From positions 33,459 through 97,458 of the forward strand of contig JAFPYI010000018.1 of NCBI GenBank assembly GCA_017412245.1: a DNA stretch of 64,000 nucleotides, in the 5' to 3' direction. This document shows, piece after piece, positions 26,407-33,033 of the stretch. The position numbers and the translations under genes are program-made. Source of the stretch: Paludibacteraceae bacterium (GTDB lineage Bacteria > Bacteroidota > Bacteroidia > Bacteroidales > Paludibacteraceae). Within the stretch, counting starts at the first letter, position 1. The number at the start of each line of letters is the position of its first letter. A model generated the notes under the pieces. It was not told the origin of the DNA. It was given only the letters and a program-made list of their open reading frames with translations, and made no database searches.

Positions 26407-26645
26407 CAAAGGTTTTGAAAACCTTTCGTCGCTTACCGACGTTAAACAGTAAGGACATATTAACAAAGAAGCATTATGCTTTTTCTTGTAGTTGGAAATG
26501 TGAGAAACTTTCAATGTTAGCAAGAATTGGTATGATGGTTCGCGCGTATAGCGTGGACTATTCTGCTGTATCTTCTAACAAAGGTATCTCACAACCTCCA
26601 ACTAGAGAAATAGCACATAGTCTACGCTTTTTGTGTATATTAACT
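26407..26645 (+). ncRNA. Structured RNA, candidate 6S RNA (or long structured leader)
   Basis: From the promoter's expected start, two hairpins (AAAGGTTTT/AAAACCTTT at 26408-26426; CGTCG/CGACG at 26427-26441) precede a long rod. Rod pairings: ATAT..ACAAA..AGC (26457-26472) with GCTTTTTGTGTATAT (26626-26640); TAGTTGGA (26489-26496) with TCCAACTA (26597-26604); TGTGAGA (26499-26505) with TCTCACA (26587-26593); TGTTAG (26515-26520) with CTAACA (26575-26580); AGAAT (26523-26527) with ATTCT (26560-26564); apical GTTCGCGC/GCGTGGAC (26538-26558). A single ~185-nt rod with internal bulges fits 6S RNA in size and shape. There is no T-tract terminator, and the next gene starts 28 nt later, so a regulatory leader is the alternative. 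A 92-codon frame here is not protein-like. Confidence 0.6.
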
Positions 26646-26673
26646 TAATTATTAACCAAATAAAACAACATCT

Positions 26674-27123
26674 ATGAGAAAAATTCTTTCTTTGCTTGTG
26701 GTCGTAGGAATGGCCATTGGCGTGAATGCTCAAACGAAAGCAGCTGATCCAAACGTAAGTGTCGGACAAGCGATTAAAAACACAGGTCTTATCTCCATGT
26801 CGATTGGTGCTCCGTGCGTCGCAGCGGGATTAGCCAGTCTTTTGTATGCAAATCTGTTACCTAATCCGACAACCGGTTATACCACCAGTCAGGCATTGGC
26901 AGAACAGAATTCTGAATTGCAATATATTTCTGTAGGCGAGTATGTAAACCGTTTGGAGACTTATAACGGCAAAGTGAGAGCAGCCAACAATGCAGGTTAT
27001 TTGCTGACCGGAGCAGGTGCTGCATTAACGATAATCGGTATTCCGCTTTATTGTTACGGCAAGAAAATGACGCTTAATGTCAATTATACCGGAAACGGAG
27101 CCGGATTAGCACTTAATTTCTAA
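26674..27123 (+). CDS. Small exported or membrane protein of unknown function
   Basis: 149 residues: signal peptide (~1-19, ending GVNAQ), then two hydrophobic segments (~37-60, LISMSIGAPCVAAGLASLLYA; ~108-130, LLTGAGAALTIIGIPLYCYG) separated by a hydrophilic Gln/Tyr-rich stretch, and a short strand-like C-terminus (LNVNYTGNGAGLALNF). Similar small proteins with two Gly/Ala-rich hydrophobic helices occur in Bacteroidales, but I cannot name a family. It lies 28 nt after the structured RNA with no promoter between, so that RNA may be its leader. It precedes the two lectin-fold proteins by 13 nt. Confidence 0.65.
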   Translation: MRKILSLLVVVGMAIGVNAQTKAADPNVSVGQAIKNTGLISMSIGAPCVAAGLASLLYANLLPNPTTGYTTSQALAEQNSELQYISVGEYVNRLETYNGKVRAANNAGYLLTGAGAALTIIGIPLYCYGKKMTLNVNYTGNGAGLALNF

Positions 27124-27136
27124 CCCTTAAACAACG

Positions 27137-28453
27137 ATGATTATGAAAAAGTATTTCTTTATATTAGTTGCACTTTGTGCATTTATTGGTTGTAAAGATA
27201 ACAGCGGTTTGTATGGATTACTGACCGATTATGATGCGCGAATTGCCAAGTTGGAAAGCCTTTGTTCACAAATGAACACTAATATCACATCTTTAACAAC
27301 AATTGTAGAAGCACAACAGAGTGGCGAGGCAATTACATCTATTACTCCAATAATGGAAGACGGAGATGTGATTGGTTACACTATTACTTTTGCTAATTAT
27401 GACCCGATAACCATTTATACTGGCAGAGGTGATTCTGGTCCGGTTCCCGCTATTGGCGTTAAACAAGACACCGATGGCGTGTATTATTGGACGCTTGACG
27501 GCGAGTGGATGTTGGATGGCAATGGAAAGCGCGTAACAGCAACTCCACAATTGAAAATCGAAGCCGATTATTGGTGGATTTCGTATGATAATGGCGCTAC
27601 TTGGACAAAACTTAGTTCAGCTAAGGGAGATAGTATATTTCAATCGGTTACACAAGATGAGAATTATGTGTACTTTACACTTGAAGATGGCACCGTAATA
27701 ACTGTTAGCAAAGGTGGTGGTGGAGATTCCCATATTATAGACGGTGCAATCCAAGCTATTTTTTCTGTGAGTGCAAGCACCAAGGTGCATTTTTCGCAAG
27801 GTAATTTGCAGTATAGGGCTAGTACCCAGACTTGGCGCTTCGCAGAGAAACAATATGACATGATTGGCGACGACAATGCAAATATATCAGTATCTTATTC
27901 TGGTTGGATAGATCTCTTCGGGTGGGGGAGTGGTAATAACCCCACACTCTTCAGCACGGATTATAGCGATTATCAAATTTTTATTGATTGGGGTGTGAAT
28001 GCTATCTCCAATGGCGGCAACAAAACCAACCAATGGCGTACACTTACTAAGGACGAGTGGGATTATCTAGTCCAAACTCGTTATAATGCAGAAAAACTAT
28101 GCGGACAAGCGACCGTAGTTGGTGTGCATGGTTTAGTATTCCTGCCAGATAATTGGACTACTCCAAATTCTCTTACATGGCAAGGTATGCAGAATAATTG
28201 GATTACGAATCAATATAGCGCAACCGATTGGTCGAAGATGGAAGCGGCGGGAGCAGTCTTTCTGCCTGCTGCGGGCTATCGAGTCGGAACGAAGGCACAC
28301 GCTTCGTTCGATTATTATTATTGGTCGTCCTCTCCAATCAATGATTACGAGGTCGGTGCGTACGATTTCGCCTTCTCCGAATACAGCGCGGGCAGTAGCA
28401 GCAATGACCGTTTTTTTGGTCTTTCTGTTCGTTTGGTCAAAGATGTTAAATAA
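27137..28453 (+). CDS. Lipoprotein with DUF4988 and C-type-lectin-fold (FGE/FISUMP-like) domain
   Basis: 438 residues. Signal peptide with lipobox (FIGC, Cys ~19-21), a short coiled coil (DARIAKLESLCSQMNTNI), then the DUF4988 pattern: ITPIMEDGDVIGYTITFAN, PAIGVKQDTDGVYYWTLDG, PQLKIEADYWWISYDNGATW and VTQDENYVYFTLEDGTVI. From ~205 the domain shared with the next gene begins (VHFSQGNLQY...WRFAEKQYDMIG), ending in YYWSSSP...FFGLSVRLVK, the C-terminal strand pattern of formylglycine-generating-enzyme/C-type-lectin folds. Residues just before GLSVRL (~415-430) are mostly NNC/NNT codons and differ from the paralogue. Binding to carbohydrate or protein ligands at the cell surface is likely; the ligand is unknown. 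Confidence 0.75.
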   Translation: MIMKKYFFILVALCAFIGCKDNSGLYGLLTDYDARIAKLESLCSQMNTNITSLTTIVEAQQSGEAITSITPIMEDGDVIGYTITFANYDPITIYTGRGDSGPVPAIGVKQDTDGVYYWTLDGEWMLDGNGKRVTATPQLKIEADYWWISYDNGATWTKLSSAKGDSIFQSVTQDENYVYFTLEDGTVITVSKGGGGDSHIIDGAIQAIFSVSASTKVHFSQGNLQYRASTQTWRFAEKQYDMIGDDNANISVSYSGWIDLFGWGSGNNPTLFSTDYSDYQIFIDWGVNAISNGGNKTNQWRTLTKDEWDYLVQTRYNAEKLCGQATVVGVHGLVFLPDNWTTPNSLTWQGMQNNWITNQYSATDWSKMEAAGAVFLPAAGYRVGTKAHASFDYYYWSSSPINDYEVGAYDFAFSEYSAGSSSNDRFFGLSVRLVKDVK

Positions 28454-28462
28454 CAAAATTTT

Positions 28463-29410
28463 ATGAAAAAACTTTTCCTTTTTATCACAGCTGTCTTCTC
28501 TGCAGTAAGTATTATTGCCGCCGAAGGTGCACTAAATGGATTTTTTTCAATCAATGCCCAAGGCGACAAAATCCAATTCTCTCAAGGTAATTTGCAGTAT
28601 CAAGCCAGCACGCAAACTTGGCGTTTTGCAGAGAAACAATATGACATGATTGGTGATGCCAATGCAAATATTTCAGCATCCTATTCTGGTTGGATAGATC
28701 TGTTGGGCTGGGGTACGGGCAATAATCCTACGTGCTCAACCAAACAGAATGCTCATTATCAGATCTTTACAGATTGGGGAACCAATGCTATAATCAATGG
28801 TGGTAACAAAGCTAATCAATGGCGGACTTTGACAAAAGACGAATGGTACTACCTATTTTATGGTCGCGCCAATGCTGAAAGTCTCTTTGCGTTTGCAACA
28901 GTTGAGGGTGTGCATGGAGTAATCATTTTACCAGATATTTGGACAACTCCGGTTAACCTTACTTTCAACGCAAGTACAGCCAAGGGGATGAATTGGTTTG
29001 ATGATGGATATTATGATGATAATGCAGGAAAGCATTTTTCTGATAACGTTTATATATCCAGCGAGTGGTCGAAGATGGAAGCAGCAGGAGCTGTCTTTCT
29101 ACCTACTGCGGGCTACCGAGACGGAATGGATGTGGATTATGTAGGTTCGTTCGGCAACTATTGGTCTTCTACTTCATGCGGAGAAAACTACGCATATGGT
29201 ATCGGTTTTAGTTATTACTACCTCTTTCTGCAGGTAGACTACTATCGTTACGATGGTCAGTCTGTTCGCCTCGTACAATTTTACGAAAACCATGAAGCAC
29301 TTGATAATAATTTTATTGAGTTCAAAACCATCAAAAGCATTAAGGAGGGACATTTGTTCATTGAGCGTAACGGAAAGATATACAACTCCCAAGGCCAAGA
29401 GGTCAAATAA
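28463..29410 (+). CDS. Exported C-type-lectin-fold (FGE/FISUMP-like) protein, paralogue of the preceding gene
   Basis: 315 residues: signal peptide (~1-20), then directly the lectin-fold domain without DUF4988. The first ~65 residues of the domain (IQFSQGNLQYQASTQTW onward) are nearly identical to those of the upstream protein, showing a recent tandem duplication. The C-terminal face (NYWSSTSCGEN...YYLFLQVDYYRYDGQSVRLV) is quite different. After the domain comes a ~45-residue extension ending in GHLFIERNGKIYNSQGQEVK, the same type of tail as the LRR protein at 17037. It starts 9 nt after the upstream stop and is followed by a terminator, so it is the last gene of the transcript from 26400. 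Confidence 0.75.
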   Translation: MKKLFLFITAVFSAVSIIAAEGALNGFFSINAQGDKIQFSQGNLQYQASTQTWRFAEKQYDMIGDANANISASYSGWIDLLGWGTGNNPTCSTKQNAHYQIFTDWGTNAIINGGNKANQWRTLTKDEWYYLFYGRANAESLFAFATVEGVHGVIILPDIWTTPVNLTFNASTAKGMNWFDDGYYDDNAGKHFSDNVYISSEWSKMEAAGAVFLPTAGYRDGMDVDYVGSFGNYWSSTSCGENYAYGIGFSYYYLFLQVDYYRYDGQSVRLVQFYENHEALDNNFIEFKTIKSIKEGHLFIERNGKIYNSQGQEVK

Positions 29411-29436
29411 AGTTAAAAGTTAAAAGTCAATAGTAG

Positions 29437-29474
29437 AAAGGGAACAAGCCACGCAAAGCCTGTTTCCTTTTTTC
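29437..29474 (+). terminator. Rho-independent terminator after the lectin-fold gene pair
   Basis: AAAGGGAACA (29437-29446) pairs with TGTTTCCTTT (29461-29470) with one G-T wobble, loop of 14 nt, followed by a T-run to 29474. Confidence 0.8.
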
Positions 29475-29516
29475 GTATGGCGTAATTATAAAGAAATGTA
29501 CACGAAAATAAAAATA

Positions 29517-29568
29517 ACCTACTTATCACCTACTAATAACCTACTTATCACCTACTTATCACCTACTC
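29517..29568. repeat. Tandem repeat, copy A of a dispersed element
   Basis: About five units of ACCTACTTATC / ACCTACTAATA (10-11 nt). Its last 28 nt differ by one base from the reverse complement of 55039-55086. It lies in a 690-nt gap (29411-30098) without a convincing gene. Confidence 0.85.
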
Positions 29569-29742
29569 AAATAATCTTGTGCATTTCAAAAGATTAAAGA
29601 ATGCTAAGGCGCCTTGCCGATTGCCAAGTGATTCGAATTGATAAAAAAATATTCAAAAATAAAAAAATGTCCTGTCCAATTCTTGTCCATTTTGGACCTA
29701 TAGACTTGGACTATTTTTATATATTATATTATTATTTGTGTG

Positions 29743-29818
29743 CGGATTTCGGACAAATTTATCCGGATTTCGTTCATTTTTATCCGATTTCCGTTTTTTT
29801 CTGTACGGATTTCGGACA
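29743..29818. repeat. Dispersed CGGATTTCGGACA repeats
   Basis: CGGATTTCGGACA occurs exactly at 29743-29755 and 29806-29818, with variants at 29764-29776 and 29784-29796. A 78-codon frame crosses them but looks like translated repeat. The rest of 29819-30010 shows only degenerate short repeats. Confidence 0.65.
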
Positions 29819-30014
29819 GTATTTTGAAGGAAATTGAAGGGTTTGGTTAAGGGAATGACAGGACAAAGACTAAAGTACGTTAAGACTATGTGAAAACCAG
29901 GTTAAAACCCCGTTCAAACCTCGATTAGGTCGGACGGAAAAGAAACGACTCGCGTTATAATGCCCAAATAAATGCGATAAATCGCTCTTTTCTTTATAAA
30001 AAGTTGTTCGAAAC

Positions 30015-30045
30015 TTGCGTATGTGCAATTTTTGTTGTACCTTTG
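30015..30045 (+). promoter_or_regulatory. Promoter of the broken small gene and the sufT-like gene
   Basis: TTGCGTATGTGC at 30015 and TACCTTTG at 30038-30045, matching the extended promoter form seen elsewhere here. Confidence 0.75.
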
Positions 30046-30098
30046 TGGCCGATTTTAATATTAATATTAAACCAAAAAAGAAAAATAAGAGAATTGAC

Positions 30099-30300
30099 AT
30101 AAAAAAGATTACACTCGTTTTAGCATTAGTTTTTATTTCATTTGCTGCCAATGCAGCAGTTTACAATTATAAGATTAAGATATTACTCCGCAAAATTGAA
30201 GAATATCTTTGTTACCGAACAACAGTTTACCTTCCCAAAAGACGCACAACTCGGTAACGTGGACGAACCTATCACTCCCGTTTTTATTGTGGAAAAATAA
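30099..30300 (+). pseudogene. Broken small exported-protein gene
   Basis: A good signal peptide (KKITLVLALVFISFAANA) is encoded from 30099, but the codon where ATG is expected is ATA. After the signal peptide the frame must shift (between ~30155 and ~30185) to continue as YYSAKLKNIFVTEQQFT through ITPVFIVEK to a TAA at 30298-30300, one base before the next gene's ATG. The second half alone could start at an ATG at 30151 (49 codons, no signal peptide). A promoter lies correctly upstream. I infer an exported peptide of ~65 residues inactivated by a start-codon change and a frameshift, or two sequence errors. Function unknown. Confidence 0.5.
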
Positions 30301-30301
30301 T

Positions 30302-30616
30302 ATGAATGAATTCTTAGAAAAAGAGGAACAGATTCTAAGGATGATCAAAACCGTCTTTGATCCCGAGATTCCTGTCAATATATACGACCTCGGACTCATC
30401 TACGGCATTGAAATCAAAGAAGACGGCATTTGCGACATAACCATGACTCTTACTGCGCCATCATGCCCCGCAGGAGACTTTCTCGTGGAGGACCTCAAGC
30501 AGAAAGTAGGATCTGTCGAGGGCATCAAAAATGTCAATGTCAATATCGTTTTTGAACCCCAATGGAACAAAGATATGATGTCCGAAGAAGCCAAACTCGA
30601 ACTCGGTTTTATGTGA
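30302..30616 (+). CDS. SufT/MIP18-family (DUF59) iron-sulfur assembly protein
   Basis: 104 residues when started at the ATG at 30302; the frame runs open upstream but only through the broken gene. The DUF59/MIP18 pattern is complete: VFDPEIPVNIYDLGLIYGI, MTLTAPSCPAGDFLVEDL with the conserved reactive Cys, and VNVNIVFEPQWNKDMMSEEAK. Members help assemble or transfer Fe-S clusters. It is transcribed from the promoter at 30045 through the broken exported gene, whose stop lies 1 nt upstream. The next gene, lpxH, follows after 48 nt of repeat-like sequence. Confidence 0.92.
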   Translation: MNEFLEKEEQILRMIKTVFDPEIPVNIYDLGLIYGIEIKEDGICDITMTLTAPSCPAGDFLVEDLKQKVGSVEGIKNVNVNIVFEPQWNKDMMSEEAKLELGFM

Positions 30617-30623
30617 TTATAAA

Positions 30624-30664
30624 TAACCAAATGGTAAATCGTAAATGGTCAAATCGTAAATAGA
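30624..30664 (+). repeat. Degenerate repeat before lpxH
   Basis: Units of CAAATGGTAAATC / GTAAATGGT / CAAATCGTAAAT reach to the lpxH start codon. ACCAAATGGTAAAT recurs exactly inside mazG (32070-32083), and similar units lie inside trpB (55632-55672). Confidence 0.75.
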
Positions 30665-31477
30665 ATGATTTACTTCTTATCCGATGCACACTTAGGCAGT
30701 CTCGCTATTGAGAGAGAATGGGCACACCAGAAAAAACTCATCGACCTTTTCGAACACATCAGCAAAGATGCGGTCTCTATATACCTACTCGGAGACATGT
30801 TCGACTTCTGGATGGAATATTTCCACCACGATAAACGGAAAAGACAATTCTCCCCTTTCTGCAAAGAGATACGAAAACTAACCAAAAGCGGTATTCATGT
30901 ACATTTCTTTGTCGGCAACCACGATCTGTGGACTTTCGGAGGATTGGCGCAAATGACAGGCATGCAGATTCATTATGAACCATGCACTATCATCCGCTAC
31001 GGCAAAGCACTCTTTCTCTCACACGGAGACGGACTGCTACCTTCCGATTGGGAAACACTATATCCCAAACCTGTCAAACGGAAGATTAAACGATTCATAC
31101 GCTTACGACAAATCTTCCGTTCACCTTTCCTGCAGTTCTGCTTCAGATGCCTGCCACCGGCATGGGGAAACCATTTTGGATATAACTGGGCGAAAAGAAG
31201 CAGACTCAAAGAACTCAATAATCCCTGCCCGTACAAAGGAGAAGACAAAGAAGAACTCGTTCTCTTTGCCAAAGACCAAGAGACACAGCACAACCACCGG
31301 GATTACTACATCTTCGGACATCGGCATATCGAACTGGACTTGCAGATAACTCAAGACAGCAGAGTCATCATCCTCGGCGATTGCTTCAAACAATGGACTT
31401 ATGCCAAATTAGATGACCACGGCAGATTAACCATGCATAATTACGAAGAAGAATGCACACAAGAGAAGAACAATTAG
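30665..31477 (+). CDS. lpxH: UDP-2,3-diacylglucosamine diphosphatase-like metallophosphoesterase
   Basis: Predicted to hydrolyse UDP-2,3-diacylglucosamine to lipid X in lipid A synthesis at the inner-membrane face. The 270-residue protein has the calcineurin-like metal motifs in order: SDAHLG (6-11), LLGDMFDFW (~43-51), VGNHDLW (~85-91), SHGDG (~118-122) and FGHRHIE (~218-224), with a Cys/Lys/Arg-rich cap region between. It is longer than E. coli LpxH (240), as is usual for the Bacteroidota form. It starts right behind a repeat block and overlaps mazG by 25 nt, so both are co-translated. Confidence 0.85.
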   Translation: MIYFLSDAHLGSLAIEREWAHQKKLIDLFEHISKDAVSIYLLGDMFDFWMEYFHHDKRKRQFSPFCKEIRKLTKSGIHVHFFVGNHDLWTFGGLAQMTGMQIHYEPCTIIRYGKALFLSHGDGLLPSDWETLYPKPVKRKIKRFIRLRQIFRSPFLQFCFRCLPPAWGNHFGYNWAKRSRLKELNNPCPYKGEDKEELVLFAKDQETQHNHRDYYIFGHRHIELDLQITQDSRVIILGDCFKQWTYAKLDDHGRLTMHNYEEECTQEKNN

Positions 31478-32292
31478 CCGCTTTTGAACGACTACTCGAC
31501 ATCATGGACACCCTCCGGGAAAAATGTCCGTGGGATAGAAAACAAACTTTTGACAGCCTTAGGCAAAACACGATAGAAGAGACTTTCGAACTTGCTACGG
31601 CCATCAGTCGACATGACATGACCGAAATCTCCAAAGAACTCGGAGACGTGCTCTTGCACGTTATTTTCTATGCCAAAATGGGCTCAGAGAACAAGAATAA
31701 CTTCTCCGACTCCTCTGCTGCACCCAATTCCTCCGAACAATTCGACATCGCGGATGTATGCAACCGCATAAGCGATAAACTCATCTTCCGTCATCCACAT
31801 GTCTATGGAGAAGCAGCGGCACAGAACGCAGAAGAAGTAAGTCATCTCTGGGAACAAGTCAAATTGAAAGAGAAAGGCGGAAACAAAACCGTTCTAAGCG
31901 GTATTCCGGACTCACTACCCAGTTTAGTCAAAGCCTATCGCATTCAGGACAAAGTCGCTAACGTCGGTTTTGATTGGGAGAAGAAAGAAGACGTCTGGGC
32001 TAAAGTTAAAGAGGAAATCGCTGAGTTTGAAGCGGAAATGACCAAATCATCAAATGACTCAACAAATGACCAAATGGTAAATGAATTTGGTGATTTGCTC
32101 TTCGCTATGATTAATGCTGCCAGACTGTACAAGATACGTCCGGATAACGCATTGGAACAGACGAACTTGAAATTCATCCGTCGATTCAATTATGTGGAGT
32201 CTCGCGCAAAAGAATTAGGCAAATCTCTCAACGAGATGACACTCGACGAGATGGAATCTCTTTGGCAAGAATCAAAAAAAACTGACCGCTGA
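31453..32292 (+). CDS. mazG: Nucleoside triphosphate pyrophosphohydrolase MazG
   Basis: Hydrolyses (d)NTPs, and in some species ppGpp, to the monophosphate. Both MazG domains are recognisable: LREKCPWDRKQTFDSLR and EETFELATAI..ELGDVLLHV in the first, and EIAEFEAEM..NEFGDLLFAMINAAR in the second (EExxE and ExxD metal sites). At 279 residues it is longer than typical Bacteroidota MazG (~260) because of two low-complexity loops: SENKNNFSDSSAAPNSSEQ (~77-95) and TKSSNDSTNDQ (~197-207). The second is encoded by the AAATCATCAAATG / CAAATGGTAAAT repeat. The gene overlaps lpxH by 25 nt and ends 14 nt from a convergent lipoprotein gene. Confidence 0.93.
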   Translation: MHTREEQLAAFERLLDIMDTLREKCPWDRKQTFDSLRQNTIEETFELATAISRHDMTEISKELGDVLLHVIFYAKMGSENKNNFSDSSAAPNSSEQFDIADVCNRISDKLIFRHPHVYGEAAAQNAEEVSHLWEQVKLKEKGGNKTVLSGIPDSLPSLVKAYRIQDKVANVGFDWEKKEDVWAKVKEEIAEFEAEMTKSSNDSTNDQMVNEFGDLLFAMINAARLYKIRPDNALEQTNLKFIRRFNYVESRAKELGKSLNEMTLDEMESLWQESKKTDR

Positions 32293-32306
32293 CAACTGAT
32301 TGCTGC

Positions 32307-32798
32307 CTACGGATTCACCACCACTTGCGTGAAATAACCGGACACAGGAGAGAACTTCTCGCCGGCAGATGAGGCTAAGACAAAAGAAAACTGATATTTA
32401 CCGGCTTGAATAGGAATATAATACAGCGTAGTAAAGAACAAATAGCAATCATTAACGAAACGCAAACTACCCTCCTCCGGTTTGGAATCAGACGCTAAGA
32501 GAGGAAGAGAGGCTGAGTCGCAAAGCAGTTTATATTCAAAAGCCGTCTTGTCGCCGGTCACCTGAAAAGAAACAAGAGAATTATACACTCCATCCAAAGC
32601 TATCGGAGCAAACATGGTATCTCCCACTTGAATGGTGTCTCCGTAATAAAGAGTGTCATGCACACCCGTGATGGAATGACGATACAGATTAGAAGCAATC
32701 ATACGCGGTGTAGATTGATATTCGCCATCCAGGCAGGAGTTAAGAAAAATGGTGGCAAACACCACCAATAGAATTTTAGAAATCGCTTTCATATGCAA
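32307..32798 (-). CDS. Lipoprotein of unknown function
   Basis: About 161-163 residues (ATG at 32798 or 32792). Signal peptide with lipobox FLNSC, then a hydrophilic mature part with beta-strand-like segments (DTLYYGDTIQVGDTMFAPIALDG; YLFFTTLYYIPIQAGKYQFSFVLASSAGE). The length and strand pattern suggest one Ig-like beta-sandwich. I cannot assign a family. It lies just downstream of tRNA-Leu on the same strand and could be read from that transcript; I see no separate promoter. Confidence 0.65.
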   Translation of the reverse strand: MHMKAISKILLVVFATIFLNSCLDGEYQSTPRMIASNLYRHSITGVHDTLYYGDTIQVGDTMFAPIALDGVYNSLVSFQVTGDKTAFEYKLLCDSASLPLLASDSKPEEGSLRFVNDCYLFFTTLYYIPIQAGKYQFSFVLASSAGEKFSPVSGYFTQVVVNP

Positions 32799-32818
32799 TC
32801 AGAAGTCGTTTTCGATTG

Positions 32819-32900
32819 TGCGGCATAAAAGACTCGAACTTTCACTCCTCTCGGAACCAGATCCTAAGTCTGGCGCGTCTACCAATTCCGCCAATGCCGC
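32819..32900 (-). tRNA. tRNA-Leu(UAG)
   Basis: Read on the minus strand: acceptor stem GCGGCAT/ATGCCGC (7 perfect pairs), D-arm GGAATTGGTAGAC, anticodon stem CCAGA/TCTGG with loop CTTAGGA (anticodon TAG), a long variable arm as expected for class II tRNA, T-arm with TTCGAGT and discriminator A. The 82-nt length is normal. No CCA is encoded after the discriminator, so it is added by the CCA-adding enzyme. Confidence 0.96.
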
Positions 32901-32942
32901 GGCGAACGTAGCGAGCCGCAAACGCGGAAATCGCTAATCGCA

Positions 32943-33033
32943 GGGTTGTTTACAACCCGAGATTTAGAATTCCTCCCGCTGCTGCGGAGCGGAATTCGGG
33001 TGCAAAAGTACTACTTTTTTTTGAATTATGCAA
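32943..33033 (-). promoter_or_regulatory. Promoter and structured leader of tRNA-Leu
   Basis: On the minus strand TTGCATAATTCAA (33033-33021) and TACTTTTG (33010-33003). The ~100-nt leader before the tRNA contains a strong hairpin with GAATTCC arms (32997-32984 with 32979-32967) and a perfect GGGTTGT/ACAACCC hairpin (32958-32943). The -33 region covers the ATG of the divergent M16 peptidase gene (33028). Confidence 0.7.

Noticed and set aside
26370-26648. 92-codon frame over the structured RNA
   Set aside because: It starts inside the promoter, has no protein-like pattern, and the segment is explained by extensive RNA pairing.
27137-29410. Complete diversity-generating retroelement
   Set aside because: Only target-like proteins are present; no reverse transcriptase, accessory gene or template repeat was found within the window, so only the resemblance is reported.
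29601-29837. 78-codon frame in the repeat-rich gap
   Set aside because: Its Phe/Tyr-rich sequence is a translation of the CGGATTTCGGACA repeats; no promoter or start context.
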